Positions 40,745-50,988 of a DNA stretch of 64,000 nt are shown here, one piece after another. The translations under genes were made by a program, and so were the position numbers. The DNA comes from Chloroflexi bacterium HGW-Chloroflexi-2 (GTDB lineage Bacteria; Chloroflexota; Anaerolineae; Anaerolineales; Anaerolineaceae). The notes under the pieces were generated by a model, which saw nothing but the letters and a program-made list of their open reading frames with translations, was not told where the DNA came from and ran no database searches. Every line of letters starts with the position of its first letter. The stretch's first letter is position 1. The stretch spans positions 1 through 64,000 of the forward strand of contig PHBY01000008.1 in assembly GCA_002840735.1 (NCBI GenBank). The letters run 5' to 3'.

Positions 40745-43252
40745 ATGGGCGAGGATCGCTTTATGTCTCTGGGAGAAAAGCTTGAATCTCTCCAACCATT
40801 CTTTGACATTATCTCGGATAAACTTGTCATTTTGGATGCGGGGGGATCCATTCTATTTGGCAATCTTGCATTCGCTCAATACCTGGGGTTAGAACAACAG
40901 CATTTAGGTCATTTAACCTGTCAGGATTGGTTTCCGGAATGGTCAGAAGTTAAGGATGATCTGCAAAATGAGAAGTTCAATTCTCGTATCGTCCATATAT
41001 CCATCCCGAATAAGGATCAAAAACAAAGTCTTCGTTTGGGCTATACATTTGACTGGGATAACAAGTGGCTACTGGTGTTTTCTGACCCGTGGGAGTCATC
41101 TAAAAATGCTAAAAATATTTCTGAATTATTACTGAATAACCTGGACAATCCATTATTATTCATTGACCCTGATTATAGAATAAGGGCATTTAATCAAGCC
41201 GCTAATTTGTTGTACTTAAGTCTCCATCAGGAACCGATCCATTCAGGTGATTCGCTGCTGGAATTAATCACCGAACCAGAGAAAATAAACATCTTTTTAC
41301 CACACATCAAAACAGGTTTTTCCGGTAAAAGTTCCTCATTTGCCATCCATCATGACGAGAATACCGAATCATCATTTACGCTTGAATATAAAGTCAAACC
41401 TGTTCGCGATCTCCGTGAGGAAATCGTGGGGGTACTGATCCTGGGGCAGGATATCACGAGAAAGAATAAAACAGAAAATTTACTGGAAAAAAATGGGGAT
41501 TTATTTATTTCAACCTTCCACGAAATTCATGACCCTGCTTTATTATGGAAAAAAACGCCGGGTGGAAAGATTATTCTTGAACATTTTAATCCTGCTTCTG
41601 AAAATTTAAGCAATGGAGAGATTAAACGATGGTTGGGAGCCACCATAGAAGAATTCTTTGATGGTCAAGCTGAAATCATCCATAGATTTTATAATTGTTT
41701 TGAGACTGGAATCAGCCAACGCATTGAAACACAACATATTTTAAAAACAACGGGAATAGAAAAGTGGTTTTTGGCGGACTACATAAAAATATCTGATGAT
41801 TTTCTATTGAATATCACCATTGATATTACGGATCGCAAAGAAATCGAATTAACCCTTCAGGAAAACCAACGCCAATTATCAACTTTATTAGAAAGTCTGC
41901 CTGGCATGGCGTATCGCTGTAAAAATGACCCGGATTGGACAATGGAATTTGTCAGTGCTGGCGTTGAGGAGCTGATTGGATACGCAGATCAGGATTTGAT
42001 CGGTAATCGAAAAATCTCATATGCACAACTCATTCATCCAGATGACCGGCAAAAAGTTTGGGATCACATTCAGGAAGCCCTGGAAAGTAAACAAAACTTT
42101 GAGATTACATATCGTATTCAATTAAAAAATTCGATCGAGAAATGGGTTTGGGAAAAAGGACAGGGTATCTTTGATGAGAAAGATGAATTGATCGCCCTGG
42201 AAGGCTTTATATCAGATATCACCGAACGTATTTATTCGGAACAGGCAGCTGAAAAAGCGATGATTCAAGCCCAGGCATTAAAACAGGCTCTGGATGAATT
42301 GGCTTCTCAATTAGACCTTTCCCAGGTACTGAAAAGAATTCTGGTTTCATTAAAAACAGTATTGAATTATGACAGTGCTACTTTGTTTTTGCGAGATCAG
42401 GACAAATTTAAGGTGGTTGCCGCCCGCGGTTTCGAACACACAGCGCGATTAATCAACAAAACATTTCCAGCAACAGATTTATTATTACGCGAAATCCAAA
42501 TGGTAAAAGCCCCCATCATTCTGGATGACGCCCAGAACGATCCTCGTTTTGAAAAATGGGAAGGATCTGACCTGGTACGCGGTTGGATGGGCGTTCCCCT
42601 GATTCGACATGAAGAATTCATTGGCTTACTCACGATTGATAAATATAACCCATGCGCGTATACCCAGGAGGATGCCAGTCTGGCTTTAAGTTTTGCTAAT
42701 AGTGCTGCCATAGTGATTGAAAATGCCCGTTTATTCGAACAAACTCAACTAATGGCGCTCACTGATACATTAACAGGAATTTATAACCGCCGATATTTTT
42801 ACGAATTAGCTCAAAAAGAATTTTCACGCAGCAAACGCTACCAAAACCCCATGTCGATTATTTTGATCGATATTGATCATTTCAAAAATGTAAATGATCA
42901 TTATGGTCATTTGGCAGGTGACCAGGTATTAATGCAATTTGTTCAAAGAATTCAGGAAGAATTACGAACATCTGATATTCTGGCGCGCTTTGGGGGTGAA
43001 GAATTTATTATCCTCTTACCGGAAACGAACCTGGGAGATGCAACCCAGGTCGCTGAACGTTTGCGCGAGGTCACTGCCCAATATCCATTTTTATTGGTCA
43101 CAGCACAGACATTTATTACCATTAGCCTGGGGGTGTCCTGTTTCAAGTTCACAACCTTATCGTTAGACCATCTGATTGATGAAAGCGATAAAGCCTTATA
43201 TGAGGCAAAACAGTTTGGGAGAAATCGGGTGAGAGCCTGGCAACAAAAATGA
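40745..43252 (+). CDS. PAS/PAC-GAF-GGDEF diguanylate cyclase
   Basis: Several PAS regions, GAF-like region, RFGGEEFIILLP active site. Confidence 0.93.
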   Translation: MGEDRFMSLGEKLESLQPFFDIISDKLVILDAGGSILFGNLAFAQYLGLEQQHLGHLTCQDWFPEWSEVKDDLQNEKFNSRIVHISIPNKDQKQSLRLGYTFDWDNKWLLVFSDPWESSKNAKNISELLLNNLDNPLLFIDPDYRIRAFNQAANLLYLSLHQEPIHSGDSLLELITEPEKINIFLPHIKTGFSGKSSSFAIHHDENTESSFTLEYKVKPVRDLREEIVGVLILGQDITRKNKTENLLEKNGDLFISTFHEIHDPALLWKKTPGGKIILEHFNPASENLSNGEIKRWLGATIEEFFDGQAEIIHRFYNCFETGISQRIETQHILKTTGIEKWFLADYIKISDDFLLNITIDITDRKEIELTLQENQRQLSTLLESLPGMAYRCKNDPDWTMEFVSAGVEELIGYADQDLIGNRKISYAQLIHPDDRQKVWDHIQEALESKQNFEITYRIQLKNSIEKWVWEKGQGIFDEKDELIALEGFISDITERIYSEQAAEKAMIQAQALKQALDELASQLDLSQVLKRILVSLKTVLNYDSATLFLRDQDKFKVVAARGFEHTARLINKTFPATDLLLREIQMVKAPIILDDAQNDPRFEKWEGSDLVRGWMGVPLIRHEEFIGLLTIDKYNPCAYTQEDASLALSFANSAAIVIENARLFEQTQLMALTDTLTGIYNRRYFYELAQKEFSRSKRYQNPMSIILIDIDHFKNVNDHYGHLAGDQVLMQFVQRIQEELRTSDILARFGGEEFIILLPETNLGDATQVAERLREVTAQYPFLLVTAQTFITISLGVSCFKFTTLSLDHLIDESDKALYEAKQFGRNRVRAWQQK

Positions 43253-43277
43253 TCTTTGGACCTGAAACCAAAATATA

Positions 43278-44732
43278 ATGGGAAAAATTTCTGATTTCTT
43301 TGCTAACATCAAGTCCCCGGTCCGAAAAATTCCTTTTGATCAACGTCGGGAAATCATCGCAGATATTACCGAATCATCTTCACCTGGTTTTGATTACTTT
43401 CTGCTAGTCATTCTTTCGACGAGTATCGCTACTCTGGGCTTGATAACCAACTCTCCCGCAGTCATCATAGGTGCTATGTTGGTTGCTCCGTTGATGTCAC
43501 CTGTCATCGGGATTGGCCTGGCTTCGATGATTGGTCGCCGAACACTCTTAAAATCAGCTCTATCCGCCTCATTGAGAGGTGCATTGGTGGCGGTTGCATT
43601 ATCCGCACTATTTACCTTCGTCAATTCTTATTTGCCATTTGTTTCGCTGCATGAATTGCCACAAGAAATTATTTCCAGAACACATCCCAGCCCGATTGAT
43701 CTCATGATTGCTCTGGCTGGGGGAATTGCTGCAGCTTATTCATTAACCGAGGAACGATTATCCGCTGCGTTGCCAGGTGTTGCCATCGCAACAGCGCTGA
43801 TGCCGCCAATATGTACCGTCGGGATTGGGGTTGCTTTACAACGTTGGGATGTCGCTGGTGGTGCTTTTCTGTTATTTATCACCAATGTGGTTACAATTGC
43901 TTTTGCTGCAGCGTTTGTATTTTTTCTGCGGGGATTTAATCCTTATCCTTTAGACAACAATCGTAAACTTCCACCAACTTTGCAGCTTTCCGCTTTATTG
44001 ATCTTGATTTTATTAATTCCGCTTACATATTTCAGTATTGATTTTGTCAAACAAGCTTCTGAATATCGGACAATCAGCCAGATGCTGAATGAAAAAGTAA
44101 ATGAAATGAACAATGCTGAGCTGGTTGGTTTTACAACCACTCAGGAGAATGAAACTATTGCGATTGAATTAACAATTCGGACCAACAAGACATTGCGATA
44201 TGAACAGGTAATTGCTTTGCAGGAATCAATTGTTGATTCTCTCAACCAACCAGTCTCATTGCGGGTAAATCAAGTCTTTGCGGAGCGATTGGACCCCTTA
44301 ATCCCCCCCACAGCGACCAATACCCCATCTCCGACATTAACATTCACCCCTGGACCGTCACCTACGACAACATTCACGGCAACAGCCACTCCAACATTTA
44401 CTTTTACAGTCACAGCTACTTTCTTGCCGACTTCAACCATCACGCCTACCTCAACACCAGCCCAGGCACGTGTGTTCTTAACCGGTGTTCCATTACTTCG
44501 TTTATATCAGTCACCCGGTGGTCCTGTCATTGGCACATTGCGTTCCAAGCAATTATTGACAGTTTTACCGGAAGAAGTGGTTTATGAATATCTTGTGTGG
44601 GTAAAAGTCATTGATGAAGAAGGTCGCCAGGGTTGGGTACCAAAAATATATGTTTACCAATTGACTGCCACACCGACAACCACTCTAACCAGTTCGCCTA
44701 CATCAACTTTTCCGTTGACTTCCACTCCATAG
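43278..44732 (+). CDS. DUF389 family membrane protein with Thr/Pro linker and SH3-like tail
   Basis: TNSPAVIIGAMLVAPLMSPVIGIGLA signature; TNTPSPTLTFTPGPSPTTT linker; GQGWVPKIYV-like SH3 tail. Confidence 0.85.
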   Translation: MGKISDFFANIKSPVRKIPFDQRREIIADITESSSPGFDYFLLVILSTSIATLGLITNSPAVIIGAMLVAPLMSPVIGIGLASMIGRRTLLKSALSASLRGALVAVALSALFTFVNSYLPFVSLHELPQEIISRTHPSPIDLMIALAGGIAAAYSLTEERLSAALPGVAIATALMPPICTVGIGVALQRWDVAGGAFLLFITNVVTIAFAAAFVFFLRGFNPYPLDNNRKLPPTLQLSALLILILLIPLTYFSIDFVKQASEYRTISQMLNEKVNEMNNAELVGFTTTQENETIAIELTIRTNKTLRYEQVIALQESIVDSLNQPVSLRVNQVFAERLDPLIPPTATNTPSPTLTFTPGPSPTTTFTATATPTFTFTVTATFLPTSTITPTSTPAQARVFLTGVPLLRLYQSPGGPVIGTLRSKQLLTVLPEEVVYEYLVWVKVIDEEGRQGWVPKIYVYQLTATPTTTLTSSPTSTFPLTSTP

Positions 44733-44850
44733 CTTCTTCTCTGGGAAAGTGATCATTTTCTGAATTCTTTCTGATGGTTTTACTCAAAGTTAACATCAGA
44801 ATTGATTTTTGTTATACTTATCCAGTATTTATTGTAAAGAGATGGGATTA

Positions 44851-45675
44851 ATGAATAAAACCATCTTAATTACTGGTGCAACAGATGGTATTGGGAAACA
44901 AACCACATACGAACTTGCAGATGCGGGATATCACTTAATCCTGCAAGGTCGTAATGAAGAAAAATGTAAGTGAACTGTTGTTGAAATTAAAGAAAAATTT
45001 CCAGGGTCTGCGATCGAACATATTAGCGCTGATTTTACATCCCTGTCAAATGCCAGAAAAATGGCAGAAACTATTCAGAAACGCTATCACCGGCTGGATA
45101 TTTTGATTAACAATGCTGGGATATATAATACGAACAAAGAAATCAGCCCGGATGGTTATGAAGTCAACCTTGTCGTCAATTATCTGGCTGTATATGACTT
45201 AACAAAAAACCTGCAAAATTTATTACTCAAAAGTGCACCAGCGCGCGTGGTGAATGTCTCCTCGATTGCTCATAAACGTGGCCGTATAGATTTGGAAGAA
45301 TTAACCAATCACTATGGTCAATTCTTTGACAGTTATACAGCTTATGCCGATTCTAAATTGATGTTGATGTATTTTACTTACTGCCTGGCGGATGAATTAT
45401 CAGGTACGGGTGTCACGGTGAATGCATTACATCCTGGTGTGGTGACAACAAAAATGTTAATTAATGGATTTAACATGACTGGAGAAGATGTCACTGTGGG
45501 GGCGGAAACACCAGTTTATCTGGCTACATCCCTGGAAGTTGAAAGGCTCACAGGATTATATTTTGACAAGAAAATCTCAGTTCCATCATCACGCCTATCA
45601 TACGATCTTTTAGCCAGGGAAAAAGTAATCGACTGGACGAAAAAGACCATGAAAACCGGTGGCTGGATTAATTAA
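44851..45675 (+). pseudogene. Short-chain dehydrogenase interrupted by in-frame TGA at 44971-44973
   Basis: [52 protein letters not shown]... continuing through NNAG and YADSK motifs in the same frame. Confidence 0.85.
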
Positions 45676-45693
45676 TCACGATCTGGTTCTGGA

Positions 45694-46272
45694 TTAATTC
45701 AGGTCGCCGTATAATTCCTGATAGCGTTTCAGGTCGACTGAGGCAATATAAGGCAAATTTCTGCCTTTTTCATCCAGGTCGAGTCCATAGCCAACCACAA
45801 AATAATCCGGGATCGAAAAACCCAGGTAGTCGATTTTTATATCAATTTTATGGCGTTCAACTTTATCCAGTAGAGCGCAGGTTTTCAGACTGTTTGGTTT
45901 GCGATCAGCCAGTAATTTTCTTACGGTGTGAATGGTATAGCCTGTATCGACGATATCATCGATCAGAATTACATCCCAGCCATGAATATTGGACTTGTGA
46001 TCCGAATCAATCCGCACAAATCCGCTGGATGATGTCCCGGAGTATGACGATACCGACATAAAATCAATTGTGAGCGGTCTCTGGATCTGACGCATCAAAT
46101 CCGTGATGAACATCACACTGCCACGCAACAACCCCATTAATAAAATTTTTTCAGAATCTTTGTATTCTTCCGTTATTTGTTCACCGAGTGTTCTCACACG
46201 TTCGCGAATTTCTTCTTCCGAAATAATAATATGGTCGATAAACGGATAGGGATATTTTGGGGCTGGGATCAT
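45694..46272 (-). CDS. hpt: Hypoxanthine phosphoribosyltransferase
   Basis: LLMGLLRGSVMFITDLMRQI, VILIDDIVDTGYTIHTVRKLL PRPP motif, VVGYGLDLDEKGRNLPYI. Confidence 0.95.
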   Translation of the reverse strand: MIPAPKYPYPFIDHIIISEEEIRERVRTLGEQITEEYKDSEKILLMGLLRGSVMFITDLMRQIQRPLTIDFMSVSSYSGTSSSGFVRIDSDHKSNIHGWDVILIDDIVDTGYTIHTVRKLLADRKPNSLKTCALLDKVERHKIDIKIDYLGFSIPDYFVVGYGLDLDEKGRNLPYIASVDLKRYQELYGDLN

Positions 46273-46330
46273 CTGGTCACTTCCTTAATTCAGAGTCATT
46301 GGATTATTGATTTTTATCTAGAGAACAAAT

Positions 46331-46420
46331 GTATTTTTTCAATAATTAGTGGCTTGGGTGTGTTTGGCACGCGGCCGCGTGCCAAACACACCCACTTTCC
46401 CCGTATTATTGAGGTAATAC
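46331..46420 (+). repeat. Dispersed hairpin repeat family, copy R3
   Basis: TTTCAATAATTAGTGGCTTGGGTGTGTTTGGCACGCGGCCGCGTGCCAAACACACCCACTTTCCCCGTATTATTGAGGTAATAC; contains a perfect 38-bp palindrome 46356-46393. Confidence 0.92.
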
Positions 46421-46577
46421 GAACAAATTATATATTAATTTGGCATGAATGATGATGGAAATTATGATTGGATTCTGACCAGGATGATCAGTTACATTCT
46501 TCATCTTGATTTTTCCATTACAATAGATGATGAGTTTTGATGAATAAACAATGATCAGATTTGTGCAGGGTACCTGA

Positions 46578-47663
46578 ATGAAAAAAGATTTTTTTATCTC
46601 ACTTTTTGAGTTATTAGAAAAGAAACAGCCTGTGTTGCTGGCAACAATCATTTCTCAACATGGTTCTTCCCCACGTGGAACAGGTGCACGCATGGCGTTA
46701 ACGAAGGACGGTCATCAAATCGGAACGATTGGCGGTGGACGCCTGGAAGCAATTCTTAAGGAGCGTTTCAATGAGTTGATTGCATCCAAAACGACCACAA
46801 TTTTGAATTTTATTCTGAGCGAGTCCGAAGCTGCCAATCTCGAGATGATTTGTGGTGGGTCTATTTCCGTTCTAGTTGATCCCATTCTTCCTGAGAATGT
46901 GGAATTGTTCAACTTATATGAACGAATTGATCAAACAATTGCCACACAGAAGATGGGCTGGTTATTTTCCCAATTACCTTCCGAAGATGTTGATTTTGTT
47001 TCCCAAAAATTTTTCATCACCCCCGATAAAGAAAGATCGGGCACCTGGCTACCTGAAGTCGAATTTAAAGAGCGAATTCCTGAAAAGATAAAATTCGAAG
47101 AGGTTGAACTTCAATTGACAAACATTGATCTGAAATCAGCTCAAATGATAACAGTGGGTCAACACAGGATCTTTTTAGAGCCAATTGGGCAACACAGTAC
47201 AGTTTACATCGTTGGCGCGGGTCATATTGCACAAAAATTGGCACCTCTCACGACAATGGTTGGTTTTCAAACCATCGTGCTGGATGACCGTGAGGATTTT
47301 ATCAGTCCCGATAGATTCCCTTCCGTAGATGAATGTATTCTGCTGGAAGATTTCGAACATGTCTTTCAGACTATACCGATTGACAGTCAATCCTATGTGG
47401 TGGTTGTTACCCGGGGTCATCAACATGATAAATCTGTCCTGAGACAGGCACTGAAAACCAAAGCCACTTATATCGGAATGATTGGCAGCCGTCGTAAAAT
47501 CAAACTGACGTTTGAAGCATTATTGAGTGATGGAGTTTCTGAGGAGGTACTGGCTCAGGTACATTCACCGATTGGTCTCAATATTGGCGCAGAAACCCCT
47601 GAAGAAATAGCTATCAGTATTGTGGCTGAACTCATTCAGCACAGAGCGCAAGCAGGTTCTTGA
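46578..47663 (+). CDS. XdhC/CoxF family maturation protein
   Basis: LATIISQHGSSPRGTGARM, GTIGGGRLEA, VYIVGAGHIAQKLAPL, YIGMIGSRRKI. Confidence 0.92.
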   Translation: MKKDFFISLFELLEKKQPVLLATIISQHGSSPRGTGARMALTKDGHQIGTIGGGRLEAILKERFNELIASKTTTILNFILSESEAANLEMICGGSISVLVDPILPENVELFNLYERIDQTIATQKMGWLFSQLPSEDVDFVSQKFFITPDKERSGTWLPEVEFKERIPEKIKFEEVELQLTNIDLKSAQMITVGQHRIFLEPIGQHSTVYIVGAGHIAQKLAPLTTMVGFQTIVLDDREDFISPDRFPSVDECILLEDFEHVFQTIPIDSQSYVVVVTRGHQHDKSVLRQALKTKATYIGMIGSRRKIKLTFEALLSDGVSEEVLAQVHSPIGLNIGAETPEEIAISIVAELIQHRAQAGS

Positions 47664-47686
47664 TAACGATGGATCGAAATACGTTC

Positions 47687-48382
47687 TTATTTAAGAGAAG
47701 GGGAATATTCGTACGCTGTTAATTTCATCGCATATGCTCTGCTCTGAACCGGGTGATCCACAATGCCTTCCCACATGATGCTTGGTTTTTCCCCAATCAG
47801 TTGAAAACCTAATTTCTCATAAAGCTGGCAGGCAGCCAGGTTTTCACTGGATGTGCCTAAATGAACACCAGACACTTTCAGGTAGGTCAACTGGTCTAAA
47901 TACACTTTCATCAAGCGGATGCCAATCCCATTTCCACGCCATTTTTTATCAACATTGATATGCAAGTGTGCCGGATACTCCTCAAGATTAACGGATGGAT
48001 AGAGATGTTTGCGCCTGGATTTCCACATTCTCCACAAATAACGTCTGGCTTTGGGTCCAACACGATAATAGCCTGTCAGGAGCCGTAAAAGGATCCTTGG
48101 GTTTATGTGTTTATTCACAATCTTATCTTTTCTGGCAGAATCGACACATCCGGTCAGAAATCCTACCACTTCATCATTGGCGGTAGCAACCCAGCTGTGC
48201 TCCGGTTCATAGTCGGTGTAGTATGCATAAAAACCATCCAGGAAAATTCTGCGATCCTCCAAATAAATCTCGATTGGTTCTCCAAAAAAAGCCGTATCCG
48301 TAGCGATCTTGAATAATCCATCCCGATCTTCTGATCGATACGGACGAATAGACAGGACGTTGGTTTGTCCAATCCATCTCAT
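47687..48382 (-). CDS. GNAT family acetyltransferase
   Basis: HLHINVDKKWRGNGIGIRLMKVYLDQL...GVHLGTSSENLAACQLYEKLGF. Confidence 0.88.
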   Translation of the reverse strand: MRWIGQTNVLSIRPYRSEDRDGLFKIATDTAFFGEPIEIYLEDRRIFLDGFYAYYTDYEPEHSWVATANDEVVGFLTGCVDSARKDKIVNKHINPRILLRLLTGYYRVGPKARRYLWRMWKSRRKHLYPSVNLEEYPAHLHINVDKKWRGNGIGIRLMKVYLDQLTYLKVSGVHLGTSSENLAACQLYEKLGFQLIGEKPSIMWEGIVDHPVQSRAYAMKLTAYEYSPSLK

Positions 48383-48825
48383 TGCGCACCTGCCTTCAAG
48401 TTCAATAATCGATGGTATAACACAATGCTGCCTGCGACTGCCACATTGTAGGAAGCATCCCGAACGGAATCAATGCTGATAATTTCATCACATTGTGCCT
48501 GAACATAGGCTGGCAACCCATTTGCTTCAGAACCAAGGATGTAAATTGCCTGAATAGGATGTTGAAAGCGATTTAATGGTTTTTCGCCTATCTCGATGCC
48601 GATTAATCTGGCACCGATGGGACGATGCTGCAGGAAGTCATCCCAGGTGGAGTAATTACGAAATGGAATCTCTAAGCGGGTTTTGGCTGTGTCACTTGCC
48701 TGGGTGCGTCGCCATTTTCCAATAACGAAAATTCCAGCCGCTCCTAGTTGATAAGCAGAACGCCAGAGTGTGCCAATATTTTCCTGATGGACGGGTGCAA
48801 AAATTCCAATTTCAAAGTAGGACAA
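48379..48825 (-). CDS. TrmH/SpoU family RNA methyltransferase
   Basis: VHQENIGTLWRSAYQLGAAGIFVIG; YILGSEANGLP; SIDSVRDASYNVAVAGSIVLYHR. Confidence 0.92.
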   Translation of the reverse strand: MSYFEIGIFAPVHQENIGTLWRSAYQLGAAGIFVIGKWRRTQASDTAKTRLEIPFRNYSTWDDFLQHRPIGARLIGIEIGEKPLNRFQHPIQAIYILGSEANGLPAYVQAQCDEIISIDSVRDASYNVAVAGSIVLYHRLLNLKAGAQ

Positions 48826-48860
48826 AATTCACCTTTTTTCTAAGTACTGAGATTTGAATT

Positions 48861-50846
48861 TTATGTTTGTTGTTGATTGTTATTCTGTTGTCCGGGCGAG
48901 AGCTGATCGGGTATCATTTCAGCACCAGCTTTGAACGCATCGACCTGACCTCGCCGGATCTCCTGCCAGAACGCCAGGGCTGTTTTATTTTTATCTTCCT
49001 CAAACCTTTCGATCCATTGATTTAATTCTGGATGATTTAACGCCTGTACCTGCCAGAATTCCAGGAAAGCAATTACCAGATCGATCACTCTCTCACTGTT
49101 CCACGGCATGCTTTTCATTCCTTCACGTTCAAAAATCTCTCTGGCCAGCTGGAATTGGTGGGTCTTATAGTCTACCGACAGATCATAATGTGCGCATAGA
49201 ATTTCATCGGTGATCGTTTCCGCCCACTTGCGGTGAAAACGGCAAATACCGCTGTTGTCATTAAATAATTCGTACACCATGCGTTCGACGTTCTTTTTTC
49301 CCAACTCATAGGGTGGTAGGAATTCATTGTTGTAGAAAACGAAGTATTTTCCCATAACAGGCATGGGACTTAACATGCCGGGAGTCCAGTATTGGTTGGG
49401 CACCATATGTCCGCTTTCCCCATGCCGAATGAAAACAGCTCGATCCGTTGTGTTTACTTTATATTTTTTGTCCAGATCACGGGCAGCGGATCGAATTCCC
49501 TGTCGAAAAACATCACAGCGCAAGTCGAATAAGATTGCATCCATTAACGCGCTGGCATAATTGGCATTCTTCATACTATCTTTAACCAGATCAAAATGTT
49601 CTGAATCGGAAGCAAAATCAAATGCCATTTCATTGACAGGTGGGAATCCAAAATCATGGGCAGGTATTAAACCTTCCTGCAGGATTTCCATAATCCATGC
49701 TAATGTGCCCCCTAATTGAATCGCATCAAATCCCATAGCATCGGCATGATCGTTCAGCACTTCAGCGGCACGCTGATCAAAAACACCGACCTGAGGTCCC
49801 AATGCATGATATGGTTCATAATCCTTTTTGTATTGATCTTTCATCTTTTTGCAAACGACAGCACAGGGTTCACCACAGTGCTGGAAGCTTTTGGTAACAA
49901 TTGTTTCTTCGTTAAATTGTTTCAAATAATGATTCAGGATGAAATTTTCGTGCTGTAAAAGACGTTCCTCAGCAGTTTTGTAAATCGATCGGTAATTAAA
50001 ACTCATCATGCGGTCGTCCATGGTGCGCATGTTGACACCAAATGTGCCGCCGGTCTCAAATTCAGGGAAATAACGGTATTTCTGGGTGACAGCCAGATCG
50101 GTTTGAATGGTCTTCTTGCCAAAATGCTCCATGAAATATTGGTCTATCTCAGCTGAGTCACGCAAATCCGGATCATCCCATTCACCACCAAAGATACAGC
50201 CAACCACATGATGGTATTGGAATAAACGTGATCCCAACCCGCCTCTTCCAGCCCAATCAATCACATGCGATAACTTGTCTTTGCGGATCGGGTTGGATCC
50301 AATAATGCCTTCGCGGGTATATTTAGAAGCCGGACCAATGGCAAAAATCCGAAAGCGATTTTCTGGAAATTCTTTGGCATAGCGATCAAATATGGCCTGT
50401 TGCAACGCGTAAAAACCGTATAAAGGTACTCCATCTTCAGATGCATAACGCGTCCAGATGGATTCTACGTTGATAGCCTCCAGACGAACAGAGATCTCAC
50501 CCTGTTTATGATTCATGATCAGTACAGAAGGTTCTTCACACTTTCCTCGCAACGCCACATAATTTACGCCTAAATTGTGAAACGAGTAAGCTGCTCCGCC
50601 CATACTGGATATGTAAAACCCATCCCACTGCGGGCTCCAACTGGCAAAAACCAAGCGACGTGAACCAGGGATGGAACTGCCGGCCAGTAAACCTTCGCCA
50701 AAGGTAAAACTATCCGGATAGGCGTTATAACGATACCAGCCATAATCAACGGGACCTAAAACTCTTGGATCTTCGATGGGTCGCAAATACCAGTTGCCAT
50801 TATGTAAATGGACAGTTAATTCTCTTTGTAAAACGGGATAGCCCAT
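48861..50846 (-). CDS. Aldehyde ferredoxin oxidoreductase (tungsten/molybdenum) family
   Basis: SSMGGAAYSFHNLGVNYVALRGKCEEPSVLIM, HVIDWAGRGGLGS, CGEPCAVVCKKM, DAIQLGGTLAWIMEI. Start set to MGYPVLQREL. Confidence 0.9.
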   Translation of the reverse strand: MGYPVLQRELTVHLHNGNWYLRPIEDPRVLGPVDYGWYRYNAYPDSFTFGEGLLAGSSIPGSRRLVFASWSPQWDGFYISSMGGAAYSFHNLGVNYVALRGKCEEPSVLIMNHKQGEISVRLEAINVESIWTRYASEDGVPLYGFYALQQAIFDRYAKEFPENRFRIFAIGPASKYTREGIIGSNPIRKDKLSHVIDWAGRGGLGSRLFQYHHVVGCIFGGEWDDPDLRDSAEIDQYFMEHFGKKTIQTDLAVTQKYRYFPEFETGGTFGVNMRTMDDRMMSFNYRSIYKTAEERLLQHENFILNHYLKQFNEETIVTKSFQHCGEPCAVVCKKMKDQYKKDYEPYHALGPQVGVFDQRAAEVLNDHADAMGFDAIQLGGTLAWIMEILQEGLIPAHDFGFPPVNEMAFDFASDSEHFDLVKDSMKNANYASALMDAILFDLRCDVFRQGIRSAARDLDKKYKVNTTDRAVFIRHGESGHMVPNQYWTPGMLSPMPVMGKYFVFYNNEFLPPYELGKKNVERMVYELFNDNSGICRFHRKWAETITDEILCAHYDLSVDYKTHQFQLAREIFEREGMKSMPWNSERVIDLVIAFLEFWQVQALNHPELNQWIERFEEDKNKTALAFWQEIRRGQVDAFKAGAEMIPDQLSPGQQNNNQQQT

Positions 50847-50988
50847 AGAAACCTCAATCTTTTCTTTAATTTTACCTGTTTTTACTTCCGTTACAATTTC
50901 TCGAGCGTACGTCCAGCGAAACACGGAATTATATTTGCTACTTTCCTCTATAATGAAGAAAAGAAACAAACTTTGTGGTCAGGTAAAA

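Noticed and set aside
44971-44973. TGA as a selenocysteine codon in the SDR gene
   Set aside because: Not at a catalytic position, no convincing SECIS hairpin noticed downstream, and CGA-to-TGA mutation is simpler.
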